22,618 bases of DNA from Coemansia sp. RSA 1804. Its lineage: Eukaryota; Kickxellomycota; Kickxellomycetes; Kickxellales; Kickxellaceae. Positions 1 through 10,600 of the stretch are shown here, in pieces. The position numbers were made by a program, and so were the translations under genes. A model generated the notes under the pieces. The model ran no database searches and was not told the origin of the DNA. It saw nothing but the letters and a program-made list of their open reading frames with translations. Where the stretch lies: contig JANBTH010000272.1 in assembly GCA_027578815.1 (NCBI GenBank), positions 1 through 22,618 of the forward strand, given 5' to 3'. Positions within the stretch are counted from its first letter, which is position 1. Every line of letters begins with the position of its first letter.

Positions 1-10
1 ATTGACCATT

Positions 11-1585
11 CTAGCTGCTAATCGTCATCTTACCCGGGGCTGGAGAAAGCAATCCCTTCTGCATAGCATTGGGCACGGTGCAAGTGTGCGTGTTCTGGAC
101 TGCTGACGGATAATCAGCAGTCTCGCGTATAGCCGCTATTGCTTGTGCTAGGCGCTTCAGTGCAGGCTCAAACATGGCCACATCAACCAGAGCAAACGCC
201 GCGCGCAGGTAGCAATCGGAAGAGGATGAGTTGCTGCCGCTGCTGCCGCTGCTACAGAAAGGCGCGCCAGGTGCCATCATCACACCGCACTTCTTCATGG
301 TCTCCAGCAGTCGTGGCATGGCTGCTGCTGCGTCGGGCCCAAGGTTTACCTTCATCCACAAGAACATGCCAGCCGACGGCAGCACGTAGTCAACAAGCCC
401 AGCCACGTGCAAATCAACCATGCGCACAAACACGTTGCGGCGGAATGTGTAGGTTGCGCGAAGGTTGCGCAGATGCTGGTTCCAGCCCTCAAGGCCCCAC
501 GTGTCGTTGAGAAGCTTTGAAATAAGACCCTGCGCCAGTCCGGACGGCTGGAGGATTGTTGACTCGTTGAGTATCTGCAACTTGTCTAGAATGTATGATG
601 GAGCTGTAATCCACCCGCATCGAAGATTTGGCGCAAGGATCTTGCTAAAGGAGTCCAGACGGATTACGCGTCCCTCAGTGTCCAGCGATAAAAGCGAAGG
701 AACAAGAGGGCCCACTTGCTGCTGCTCACCACTATCAACATCCAAGAGCCCTGCCGCACCAACGGCATTCTCTAACGACCTGCCAGTCGAAAATGGTGCA
801 AACTGTAGGAAATAATAGGGGTCATCTTCGATGATTGCTAGGTTGTGCTTGCAGGCAACAGCGTAGATCTTCTGGCGGCGTTCCAGCGACATTGTTGCAC
901 CTGTTGGGTTCTGGCCTGTGGGTACAAGATACATTGCGCGAAGAGGTTTTGGTCCGGCCCAGCGGCTGCAGATGTTGTCGAGCGATTCGGGGTCCATTCC
1001 CTCGCCATCCATCTCAACTGCCAACGGCTGCACCTTTGCAGCCACCAGGCTGCTGAGCGCCCCAGGAAATGTCCATTTTTCCACAAGTAGCGAGTCACCG
1101 GCCTCGCAAAACAGCGACACTGCCTTCCCAATGGCGTCGGTGTTTCCGCAAGACGCAATGACCCCCCAGTCTGCGTATCTTGGATTGTGGACAATCTGTG
1201 TATACTTTTTCAAAAAGTCGCAATAGCTGTCAACGCCACTCCCCGCTCCATACTGGAGTAGCTCGTCAAGGCTTTCTGTTGAGCGGTTTTTCTGCGACTT
1301 GTCAAGCACCAGGTTGGCGGTGCTGGGCGACAGAGCTTTATCCTGCCGGGACGTTGGCGACACTACCTTTGCCTGGAGCTGTAGTATTGGGAATGTGTTT
1401 GGGTGTGGAACTCCGCCTGCCATGTTGATCATTGTGCTAGTGGGGTCGCCCATGACGGACTTGAAGGCGCTTTTCTTGTGGATACGCATCGCAGGAACAA
1501 AGATATCGCTGAGATCCCTTGGTGGTGGTAGAGCTGCACCTGTGTCACCAGCACAACCAGCGGATGTTGTCATGTTGGGAGCCAT
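11..1585 (-). CDS. Aromatic / 2-aminoadipate aminotransferase (Aro8-like), PLP fold-type I
   Basis: Encodes 524 residues in one exon. Seen: an N-terminal LPPPRDLS segment followed by MAGGVPHPNTFP; GQNPTG with Asn226, which contacts the PLP ring in this fold; EDDPYY near residue 253; and SFSKILAPN with Lys315, the expected Schiff-base lysine; then RCGW. These motifs, in this order, are those of the Aro8/Aro9 and human AADAT (kynurenine/aminoadipate) group, which moves amino groups between aromatic amino acids or 2-aminoadipate and 2-oxoacids. The length is close to yeast Aro8 (about 500). An in-frame stop at 1631-1633 lies upstream of the ATG with no other Met between, so the start is 1585 or the nearby Met5. 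No targeting peptide is obvious, so it is probably cytosolic. A Ser/Gly-rich loop near residues 443-456 is unusual. The exact substrate (aromatic or lysine pathway) cannot be decided from sequence alone. Confidence 0.9.
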   Translation of the reverse strand: MAPNMTTSAGCAGDTGAALPPPRDLSDIFVPAMRIHKKSAFKSVMGDPTSTMINMAGGVPHPNTFPILQLQAKVVSPTSRQDKALSPSTANLVLDKSQKNRSTESLDELLQYGAGSGVDSYCDFLKKYTQIVHNPRYADWGVIASCGNTDAIGKAVSLFCEAGDSLLVEKWTFPGALSSLVAAKVQPLAVEMDGEGMDPESLDNICSRWAGPKPLRAMYLVPTGQNPTGATMSLERRQKIYAVACKHNLAIIEDDPYYFLQFAPFSTGRSLENAVGAAGLLDVDSGEQQQVGPLVPSLLSLDTEGRVIRLDSFSKILAPNLRCGWITAPSYILDKLQILNESTILQPSGLAQGLISKLLNDTWGLEGWNQHLRNLRATYTFRRNVFVRMVDLHVAGLVDYVLPSAGMFLWMKVNLGPDAAAAMPRLLETMKKCGVMMAPGAPFCSSGSSGSNSSSSDCYLRAAFALVDVAMFEPALKRLAQAIAAIRETADYPSAVQNTHTCTVPNAMQKGLLSPAPGKMTISS

Positions 1586-2260
1586 TTGCGGAATATAGAG
1601 TAAAAAAATTATACGAGTGTAGGCGAGGTTTTACGAGCGTCGTTAAAACCTATTAAAAGTAGTTATTAGTATCTGCACTGTCTATTAAATCAGGCAAAAA
1701 GGACGCAGCAAAATGTGTTTCTGGATACAGCTGCAATAGCAAAATTAAATAGAAAAACAGGTTTGTTACTGGGGTTGGAAATACTATAGCGAAATATGCA
1801 GCTCAAATTCAAGCAAAATATACAAAAGTGTATAGACGGCTCTTGAGGATTCTGCAAGAAAAATTCAAAAAAGTCAGAGAGAATGTGGGAAAAACTGGGA
1901 TGGAGAAAGTACTCGTGTTACGACGGTGTTCTGAATGCCAGCACAAAAAGACCCCGCAACAATGGCTGCTTTTATATATCTGCCACGCCCACGTAAAGGA
2001 AGAGGAGTTTGTCAGTGCACTAGCTCACTATTTACTGTCGCACAAGCAAAAGGGCAAGCAAGGAACAAGCGAGCAAGGGAGACGGAGAACAAAGGAATCA
2101 AGGGTTTCTTGCTGTTGTGCGACACCGAAAACAACCAACAAAAGCTAGTGACGAAGGGGTGTTGGTGGCGTGCGCAGCTCAGACAACAGGCACACGTTTC
2201 CAATAATAACGATAGTAAGTAATTTTCCAACACGAGACGAATTATTCCAATAGGCGCCGC
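1586..2260 (-). promoter_or_regulatory. Upstream/leader region of the aminotransferase gene
   Basis: This stretch has no convincing gene. Short open frames on the plus strand (1828-2148, 1935-2222) are lysine-rich and low in complexity, and match no family I know. The plus strand is purine-rich from about 1850 to 2130, so the minus (sense) strand is pyrimidine-rich, the same composition seen upstream of the other genes here. I infer promoter and 5' leader; no transcription start can be fixed by eye. Confidence 0.4.
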
Positions 2261-3884
2261 TTAGTATGCTGGTTGCACTTTGCCCAGCTTTTTCTGGCCA
2301 TCATTCCCCCCTCCATTCAGGCGTCGCCACCCCCGCCCTTGTTAATGAAGCAAGGATACAAGCAACAGAAAGATATTGAGAAGGCACGCGATGGCTGTTG
2401 CGCAACAGCATATTGGGGAAAGGCCCGTCTATCCAGGGAGCTTTGATATCTGACAGGAGAAATGCCCCGGTGCTTTGTAGTTTCCTCAAATTAGCGGCAT
2501 TAATAATTCTGTGAATGCTTGGGCCATGTCACCGGGTCTGTGCCAAGGAAGGCGGGATGTGTGCATAGCCAAAAACAGCAACAAACCTTGTTCATTTGAA
2601 GTACTGAATCCTCATCCGAGACGCTAGGTAGCTAGCTTCCCATAGGCATAGAAATCAATAGCCTATTTCTGTCTTCATCGATTTCGCTTGCGGTTTGTGG
2701 CAGTATGATCTGCACAATGGAACATGCACGCGCGCCTCATCGCTAGAAGCGTCTGGGCGCGGTGTTTCTCTATATACTAGGCATGGAGTGAAATGCACGC
2801 TCGAGCGCCATGAAACGAGCTGCTTGCTGCCATTGCATCCCTTCTGTTATCTGAAGATGGGTTCCGCATTACAGCCATCTTCTTCGCTTCTCATAGTCTT
2901 TCTAGCTCCTTTCTCCGCACCTCTGTGCAACACAAGCCACTCTTTTTTGCCTGCTTCAATCAATATCACGGAGCAGCCGCATGTTGAATTTCTAGGTTGT
3001 ACAGCCTTTTAAACTCCATTCCACAAGAAAAACTAAAGTCAGCCTCTATCTGCAGAGTATCTTTCTTCTCCAGATGTTGCACAAACAAGTACAAAGACTG
3101 CTACGGTCAGAATAAAAATCTAGGATCTGTTTTTTTTTTTTGCATTTTCCTACGGAAGGAACACACAATAAGGCTATGGCCGCTCACTTTATGCTCATTT
3201 GTTTGATATAATAAAAATAAATACTTACTGGCTTCGCTTGCCCAATAAACACAGTCGCCGAAAGCCACGGCGTTACGCATTCCTTTGTTACACTTGCGCA
3301 CAAGCTTTTCTGACAAGCTAGTAGTAGGGTTGGTGGCGCAGTTGGTGCTGACAAAAAAGAATGAATGAGCGGGTTGGTTTGTACGTAATAGAATAGCCAA
3401 TAAAGGCATTTTTTGCTTTACAACATATTAAGCGGGCAAGCTCAGGTTCCTGTCAATAATTGGATCCCGGACAATATACAGAAAAGAATACGGGATCACT
3501 TAGTAGTAAATTCTATCGACAGTGTCGTTGGCATTATTCCCAATGAGAAATAATCATAATATGATATAAATTTTGACATTGACTGAGAGCATTTTCTCGG
3601 GCACAATTGGATGTTGAAGTCTTTAAATAGACATTAAATATTTCCTGTTCGATTGAATATTTATTATAATTACTATTATTATCGCCAAGACACAAAGTTT
3701 GTCAGAAACAAAAAGATCTTGTATATCAAAAAGAAACTGAAAATCACGGAAGCACAAAGAACCAAGGTAAAAATTGTAATTCATAACATTATATGCCGCT
3801 AGCGCCAGTCAAATAGTTGACCACATCTGAACCCCTTCATCCTTCTCCAAACAGATAATCAGTTAGGAAGGCGAAAAAGCCAAT
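2261..3884. other. Intergenic region without a recognisable gene
   Basis: About 1.6 kb between the aminotransferase leader and the cyclin stop codon. The longest open frame (2695-3012, plus, 105 residues) has no recognisable domain. The part from about 3400 to 3800 is AT-rich and should hold the 3' UTR and polyadenylation region of the minus-strand cyclin gene. I looked for tRNA B-box sequences on both strands and found none. A run of 12 T lies at 3130-3141. Confidence 0.45.
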
Positions 3885-6800
3885 TCAGTTGTTGCCGCGT
3901 GCTGGGACGGCTGCTACAGGCGGCTCCAGATATAGAGGAGACAAGGAGCAGGTGCCTACGCCGCGATCCCTAAGTCGTTTGCTAGCCATGGACGGCGCAG
4001 ATGCACCCTTGGAAGCCTGTCTTTTGTCTGTAGAGGAGACGCCGTTACCACCGGCATGTGCCTTTGGCTGGCAACTTGAAGGAGAAGGATTTCCATTGCT
4101 AGAGTGAAAGTGTTGCACAGTGTGGTTGTGCTGCTTGTTGCCAATGCTCTGCTGTGGATGCGGGTGACGTGACAATCTAAACCATGCACTCAAGGGGTTA
4201 AGGATTTTGGACCTAAGCTGCCATCCACTGGAATTCCCAGATGTGTTGACTGCATCACAATCATCATTTGCGCCGTCAGCAGGGTGGTTGCCCACCTCTG
4301 AGCACAAGTGCGCGCCGGAATCGTGGTACTGATGGTGAAGGCTGTTGCCAGACGTGTTCATCTTTGTACCAACCGACAGCTCTGACAACGCAGTGATAGG
4401 CGGCGCTGTCAGAGTACGCGTGTTGGAATCGCCTATATCCATCTGTGTAGAGTACGAGTGAGGACCTTGAGCAGACAAGGCATGTGCGTAGCCTTCAGGC
4501 GCTGTCAAACTCAACGAGGCAGCCGGAGATTCAGAAAACACAAGCGTGTTAACGGGCGACGCATCCATTGCATTAGATCCATAACTAGTTAGACGAGCTG
4601 GAAGAGGTCGTGCAGGTGTTTCAGCGCTGTTAGCAGATGGTTTGCAATGAGGCTGGCCATTGCGTACCCCAGAAGCACTGCAATCCTTAGAAAATGGAAC
4701 AAGCGATGCGCTGAACTGGTTGGACGATAGACCTGATACCACTGATCCTACCTTTGCGATATCTGGCGCAGTTGACTGATGGCGTAGAATATAACGTCCT
4801 TTTTGGCCCTTACGGGAAAGAGTAGAGCTGCCGCTTGATTTTTCCAGTTCAGGCGAATTAGAATGCGCGCTTTTGCGCAACGAAGGAATCGAAACCGACA
4901 TGCGCGGGGCCATGGATTTCGAACTAACGCTCCTAGATGCACACGGATCATAGCGCTGCTGCTGGTATCTTGACCGTGCATAGCTGCTCTGCACCTGCTC
5001 CAGCGGCTGCAGAAAATGAGCAGAGCTGGAGGTGGCGGCAGATGGTGCAGCGGTTGCCGCGGAACTTGCAATTCCAGAGTCAGGACAGTGGTAGTAAACC
5101 GGCGAAGGGTGAGGAATGTTGCCACAATTTCCACGCGACACAGCTCGCTTTTTTGGCGATGGCCGCAGCTGTAGCTGTTCACCAGCGGATAGCTGGTGTA
5201 GTGGTCCAGCCGAGGGTATATGCGGCAAACCAGTGTGAGAGCCCACACCCGAGTAGTACGAGCACCCCTGGTGTTGAATAGATTCGCACGATGAAGCGGA
5301 AATGGAGCCTGAGCTCATATTTTGATCCGTTACTTGGGACGTTGGCTTTGGATTAAAAGAAAACTGAGGCCTTGTCGTGTCTGTATAATGCCTTCTGTCA
5401 TGGGATGGAGCTGTAGACATGCTGACGGCACCATCATAAACCATGGCTGGAAAGTTGTTTCCTGAACCCTATAATGGTAGATATATAGAAAGTTATTTGT
5501 GGATTTATGGTGGTGTTAATGAGGGAGTCAGTAAGGCAAATAGACTTGTAGGCAGATAGATTGTGGAGATGGTGATACCACTAATAAAATAATAGTAGGC
5601 TATCTAGTCAGTTGGGCAATCGCCGCACATTCCTGCCTAACGAACTTATTGAGCTGGCAGAATGTGTGCGAATATGGTGATGATGATGGTGAACAGATGG
5701 TTCGGCGTGTCTTACATTTGTTAATTCGGCTGCACCCGCCAACAAAGACGGTCCCAGCGCTGATGATAGTGGTTGGTGGCTCATGTGTCTATCCTTTAAG
5801 CGAGCATGCTGAGGTTTCTGCTGGCTTTGTACGGGGACATGGTTGGTGGCGATAGAGTTGTTTCCAAGACCGAGGGTTGGAGGATATACCCTGGATGGCT
5901 CCGGATAAACACCAGGACAACCCCCTTTCTGAACCGGATGATGCTGTTGGCGCGACTCGTAGGTAGCTGGAATAGAATGAGCCATGTTAGCATCGCCCGA
6001 TCTGCTTTGGGCCAAGGCTGATGAAGTGACGGCTGCAGATTCCGAGGCAGTCCGATGTGAGTGCAAAGCACCAAACGGCGGGGTGTTAGGTGTTAGAGGT
6101 GTTGCATACTTGGCGTTGCTAGGGTGGAAAGCTGAGGCAGCCTCGTTAAGATCGCCGTTGTCAATGCGCAGGTCAAAATCAAGAAGAAATAGCAGCTGTT
6201 TTTCCATTAGGTTGACTTCGGCAACAGTAAACATGGTTGAGTAACGCGCCCAGTACTTGTTTTTTGGCGACGCATCGTTGAGATACTTTCTAACATAGTG
6301 AATGAAAACAGAGGTATATAGACATTGGTGTATGAAATCAGTATACTTGTCTGGGCTGTATGTTTAACTAACAACATAATGCGTGGAAACACGCCATAAA
6401 TGCCCAACCACTTACCCAGCGACAATTAGAGTTGCCAGAAATATGCGATGGCAGGTACACTCCATGCCTACAATGTGAATCAATGTAATGCAATGTTGTT
6501 AGTAGAATGGCCAAACACCCTAACACATGCTTTGCCAAATGGCATAACAATGCAGCAAACAAAAAAGATCGGGTGACGGCTGCTTTTGGATTGGATACAA
6601 GCTCAACAATGCCCAAAACAGAAAAAGCAGTAATCAGAGCCAATTCACAACCGCATGGACCAGTGGAAAATACAAGCAACTGAAAAGACCTCATCAACAA
6701 GTGAAAATGGTAATTCGGATCACAAAAAGCACAATACAATAGGTCTGCGCCACAATACATGGCAAGTCTGCAGTAGCAGTAATCGGCAGTAATTTTTGTA

Positions 6801-7466
6801 GTAGATACGGTCTTTTTCAGCTCTGGACAGACCATATCCGAGAAAAAAGCATCATCCAATGGTCGTCTACACCACAAACAAAAATATGTTTCTGCCAGCA
6901 CAAATATCAAGCTGAACGCGATATAGCAGCAGAATATTGGCCATCTACAGACCAATATTGGTATATACAAAGGCAATTGGCAATTAGCTGTGCTTACCTC
7001 TAGCTTCCTTTGGCAGCCGATGGCGCAGGCGCTGAAGATACACAAATGTGCATATAAGCGTCCCAGCCTGAACGCGAGAACGAAGCACAAGATTTGTGAT
7101 AAATATGTCTAGCGGCGGTATGTTGGACAGAGTGTTGGCACTAGGCGTTGCTGGAGGCGAAGGAAGCTTCTCAGCCAAGCCAGAGCGAGTAGAGCGCTGC
7201 AATGAGACAGCATCTGTAGCACCAGATGCTGCGTTTGCTGGAGATGTGCGATCTGACGACGAGACAGCCGGAGCAGGGGTGCACGGAATGACACTACGCG
7301 CGTGCATGGCAATTGCTGCAATCATATCCTTTGTAATCTCACACTGGATGGTATCCAGAGTGCGTGAGTGGAGGGGAGTAGACATGTTGAGGTGCAAAGG
7401 ACGCTGCTGCTGCTGCTGCTGCGACTGCGGCTGTTGCTGCTGGTTGTGTTCAACTTGGGCAGGCAT
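3885..7466 (-). CDS. Pho85-type (PCL family) cyclin with long disordered C-terminal region, four exons
   Basis: Exons read on the minus strand: 7466-6998, 6467-6416, 6289-5629 and 5468-3885, giving about 921 residues. The joined cyclin box runs from about residue 117 (PPLDIFITNLV) through CHRIFLATLIVAGKYLND to NLMEKQLLFLLDFDLRI (about 216). This is the signature of Pho85 cyclins such as Pcl1/Pcl2 and S. pombe Pas1, which activate a Pho85/Cdk5-type kinase in G1 and nutrient control. The first two junctions restore the conserved motif exactly in frame. The third is less sure: the acceptor after ATTATAG at 5469 is good, but the in-phase donor at 5628 (GTGCGG) is weak. The N-terminus is Gln-rich (residues 9-21). 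After the box come Ser/His/Asn-rich disordered segments, including six His near the end of exon 3. An in-frame stop at 7500-7502 supports the ATG at 7466. If intron 3 is not spliced, the protein ends at 5608 with 400 residues, a usual PCL length, and 3885-5444 would be a separate frame. Confidence 0.8.
5469..5628 (-). other. Probable cyclin intron 3 (160 nt)
   Basis: An intron is inferred because exon 3 runs into a stop at 5608-5610 and a long open frame of similar composition begins exactly at an acceptor (CCATTATAG|GGTTCAGG). A CATTAAC branch-like site lies about 50 nt before it. The phase-0 donor GTGCGG at 5628 is poor. A phase-1 alternative is the donor GTTCGT just upstream combined with the TTCAG acceptor 7 nt downstream of the first one. 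Confidence 0.55.
6290..6415 (-). other. Cyclin intron 2 (126 nt)
   Basis: The donor is GCTGG|GTAAGT (phase 2) and the acceptor ATGTTAG|AAAG. Splicing restores LIVAGKYLNDASPKNKYW, the most conserved part of the cyclin box, so the junction is well supported. No canonical branch point is evident. Exon 2 between introns 1 and 2 is only 52 nt. Confidence 0.9.
6468..6997 (-). other. Cyclin intron 1 (530 nt) with TACTAAC branch point
   Basis: On the minus strand the donor reads AGAG|GTAAGC (phase 1) and the acceptor ATTGTAG|GC. A perfect TACTAAC lies at 6504-6498, about 31 nt before the acceptor. Splicing yields EARGMECTCHRIFLA, matching the PCL cyclin box across the junction. Confidence 0.9.
7380..7445 (-). 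repeat. CAG/CAA tract coding for the Gln-rich cyclin N-terminus
   Basis: On the plus strand this reads as GCTGCTGCTGCTGCTGC followed by degenerate GCTG units; on the sense strand it codes for two Gln blocks (four, then six or more Gln) near residues 9-21. It is in frame and probably varies in length between strains. Confidence 0.7.
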
Positions 7467-7502
7467 GTTTGCACTGGATATTACGTGAGCAATATAACGC
7501 TA

Positions 7503-9558
7503 ATCCCGAGGATGTATAACTAAAAAAACCAGGCAGGATTGCGTATAATGCTATGCAGATGTAAAATCCAAAAGACTATTAAAGATTAGATGTGCCTGTA
7601 GTATACAAGCTAGTGAAAATGCAGACAAATATAAGAATCGAAATTACAAATGTGTTAGTGCCGGCGTTTTCGGAGGTAGAATATTAAATTATGATAACGT
7701 AAATAGATAAAAGTGAAGGACTAGGAAGGTGCGTTTTGAATAATAAAAAAGAGAGGGTGTATAAACACTCTGGTGCTGCAGAGCGAAAGGTGTAAATATA
7801 GGTAAACAGGACCAAATGTTGTCTAACTGAGCAAAGACGATGGCGAGGAAAAAGAAAAAAGTAGGGTGAAAAGAATGGGGGATGGCAATTGTGTGCAAGA
7901 CCAACGATGAGTTTGATGGCAGTAGAGGGGTTGTTATGCAGTATAGCTGATGTACAAGAAGAAGCTAAATACTTTGGCTGTGTAATTGGGGAGGGCTGCT
8001 GGCTAAAAAAAAGTTTGCTTTCTTTTATCAAGATTGCTTGGAAAAACCGCAGAGCGTGTTGGGGTGAGTAGTAAACTGAGGCTTAAACAAAACAAACAAA
8101 AGAACTAGGGATGCAGGTACAAAAGTTCTTTTTGTGCAAACACAAGTCAGTAAACAAGATAAATACAGGATCTATAGTGTTATGTCCACCCGTTTCTGGT
8201 ATCAAACACAAAAACAAAAGAGGAACTAAAGAAGGAGAGATGCAGTAATAGTCTAAATAATTTCCAGTTTCAGACCATGTAGGGTATGCAAGAATGAGTA
8301 GCTGAAGGATGGCGGAGTTTTAGTTGAATGGACAAGGATGTTTGCATAGCGAACAGGAACCCAGAGCGCGAAACCACAATTTATACAGGTGCCGCAAGCA
8401 ATTGCTTGCCTTTGAAACAAAAAAGTTGCGCAGAGAGCCGGATTAAGCCAAATAAAAATACTTTGTCGCGCTTTGACAATCAAAATAAAAGCGGCATCGT
8501 GCTGGTTTTGTTCTCAGCTTTAGCATGCGCTGAATGGGGAAAATGGTCAATAATGAAAATACTCAGTCCCATGATAAAAAGGCCAAAACAAAAGAGCAGA
8601 GCAGACCATTGCAAAACACAATAGACATTGAGGAAGCACCGCTTTGATTATGCGCGTGAGCCACAGACCAGACATCAAGCGGTCCAATGGTCTAGCAAAG
8701 AATAGCCAAAGCAAAAACGGCCAAAAAAACAGCGTGAACAAGACACACGTGGACCAGACTGGCACTTTTTTCTTTTGCATCTGAATGAAGACACCGTCCA
8801 TGTGGCTGTGCGGACCAGCGCAGACACTTTCTTTTGAGAAGAATAATATGGCAAGCAGATCAACAAGCATTGCCTAAAATGGGAATATCAGTGCCCGATA
8901 TGCAAGGGTCCAGTTGCAGTATGGCTATAAATAAACCACAACAGAAAATATGGATGTGTGGCGGGCATGCAGAGGAGCCAACAATATCATGCAACGAGGA
9001 TATTATTGTACCGGGTTTCTAGGCAGTGCATGTTGCATGGAATTGAGGCCGAGTCTAGATTCTGCAAATAAAGCAGCTGCCGCCAAGGCTTGCTGGACGA
9101 CGGTACTCATCGCTCTCAGCAAGCTGTGCATCAATCAACACAATCAAATATGTAAACCACTCTAACTCATGACACACCCACGCTCAATGCTGTAAAAGAA
9201 CGTAAAGCGTAGTCTCCGCATTCAATAAACTTTAGAGATGGTGGCTGCTGTTCTGCATGCACTTTTTTGTTGTTGTGGGGAGAGAGGCATATATTGTCAA
9301 AATGCGGCTCGACACCACGCCATATATTTCTGTGGAAGGAATAAAGTGTGGGAGACAAATTCCCCCAGCTTGTCTGTTTGGACCAGACTTTTTGCAACAT
9401 TCACCTACATACCTTTTGCCGGTTTCGAGTAGAATACGCGCGCCCTGCTTGGCAGCTGGATATCTCTGTATGCCAAAAGCGCTTGCTAGAGCAAACAATA
9501 TACGCAAGGCGGTGGCGAGCGGACTGCAGGCGATCAGGAGGCGCAGAGGAGTTAAAGG
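7503..9558 (-). promoter_or_regulatory. Long upstream region of the cyclin gene
   Basis: No convincing gene on either strand. The plus strand is purine-rich at about 7700-7880, so the cyclin sense strand is CT-rich there, as expected for its leader. A strong acceptor-like site (GGTTTTTTTAG on the minus strand, ending at 7520) lies 54 nt before the start codon and could close a 5'-leader intron. GCGCGAAA at 8366-8373 contains the CNCGAAA core bound by SBF in yeast G1 genes. Short frames such as 8547-8870 (minus) are hydrophobic only because the strand is pyrimidine-rich. Confidence 0.4.
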
Positions 9559-9927
9559 TTATTTGGGTTTCGCAGTTGTGGCAACAGAAACAATGGCTGT
9601 GTACTTTTGAACTGCGGGTAAATACTGGCTGTCACAACAATAAACGACTAGGCAGGCAAATTGCCACAAAGCGAAGAATAACAAAAGGCAACAATGTTGA
9701 AAAAGTAAAAGATCAAAACATAGAGTACACAAGAAAGAAAAAACCAACAAGGTGACACGTAGAAGGTAGACTAGAGAACAACTAAGAGCAGTCTTCGTAA
9801 CAGCGATAGCGGTATAAAAAACAACAGTGACAGAGGCAGCAAGAAAAAAAAAGAATACAGGTGAAAAAAGTACAATAGAGACAGGCGAAAAAAAGATTGT
9901 GGATAATTCTTCTATCTGAAGAAGCAT
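9559..9927 (-). other. Second pyrimidine-rich minus-strand block, possible distal leader or promoter
   Basis: The minus strand is very rich in C and T here, giving an open frame of 122 residues that is almost all hydrophobic (runs of Phe, Leu, Val, Cys). I read this as composition and not as a membrane protein: no family is recognisable. The same CT-rich bias marks the leaders of the aminotransferase, cyclin, eIF6 and giant genes, so this block may mark a more distant transcription start for the cyclin or an unrecognised minus-strand RNA. Confidence 0.3.
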
Positions 9928-10600
9928 GGACGAAAGGTGTCAGGCGGGAAGCTCGATTGCACGAGTATTAAAAGTTATGCTGGAACAGCATTGCCCAGTG
10001 CAAAGGTCTACACGTCTATTATAGTCAAATGGGCAAAGAGTTATTTGCCTTTCGCGTCGAAATCTCCCACGATTTCAAGCACTGGCTAGCAGTTTTTTTT
10101 GAATGTTATAGCCATAAATGGGCATTTAAAAGGCATTTTGCTAAAACTTTAGAAAACTAATGCAATGCTTTCTTTCTTTCTTTCTTTCTTTCTAAAATCT
10201 GCATTACTATTGAGGGGTTATGCAAAGACTAAGGCAGTTTAGTAGAATAGCTGTAATGGCATAGGTATTGCGGAATGGCTTCACTGGCTCTGCAAAGGCC
10301 TTGTAGTGAATATAAAGATTAATGACATCTCTCGTTCGCTTTCCTCGTTTGAAAATGAAAGCAGATTCCAAAGGCTGTTGCCGTTAGTTGCGCCGTTTTT
10401 AACAGCAGCAGCGCACGCATCATAGCATCTTATTCTCGTAAGATATTAGTGTTGTGCCTACAAAAAGAAGGCTGCATAGAAAAGTCTGCAGCGTGAAGAA
10501 CTCTCAATCACATATTGAATGTGGGGAAAAGCGAGTGCTGCCTGGATCAATACAAGCCATTCCGTCGTTATAGTAGTGGACTGTTTGTTGCTGGAGCAGA
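9928..10600. other. Intergenic region without a recognisable gene
   Basis: No gene seen. It holds a TTTCGCGT motif at 10050-10057 (reverse ACGCGAAA, an SBF/MBF-like core), and the CTTT microsatellite listed separately. The eIF6 3' UTR probably extends into its right-hand part. Confidence 0.4.
10168..10193 (+). repeat. (CTTT)n microsatellite
   Basis: Six and a half uninterrupted copies of CTTT (26 nt) in intergenic DNA between the cyclin upstream region and eIF6. A simple tetranucleotide repeat, likely polymorphic. Confidence 0.95.

Noticed and set aside
2695..3012. 105-residue plus-strand frame in the left intergenic region
   Set aside because: No domain, mixed composition, and within DNA that looks non-coding.
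3640..3660. GTTCGATTGAA as a possible tRNA B box
   Set aside because: The last positions do not fit GTTCGANTCC and no acceptor stem or A box is present nearby.
6368..7090. 240-residue minus-strand frame rich in Cys and Leu
   Set aside because: It covers cyclin intron 1 and exon 2 in part, where splice signals and the rebuilt cyclin box explain the sequence. Outside exon 2 its translation resembles no protein.
8547..8870. 107-residue hydrophobic frame on the minus strand
   Set aside because: Same compositional cause; it sits in the cyclin upstream region and has no recognisable motif.
9559..9927. 122-residue hydrophobic frame on the minus strand resembling a multi-pass membrane protein
   Set aside because: Its Phe/Leu/Val/Cys content follows directly from the CT-rich strand; no family match, no conserved polar residues, and the start is weak.
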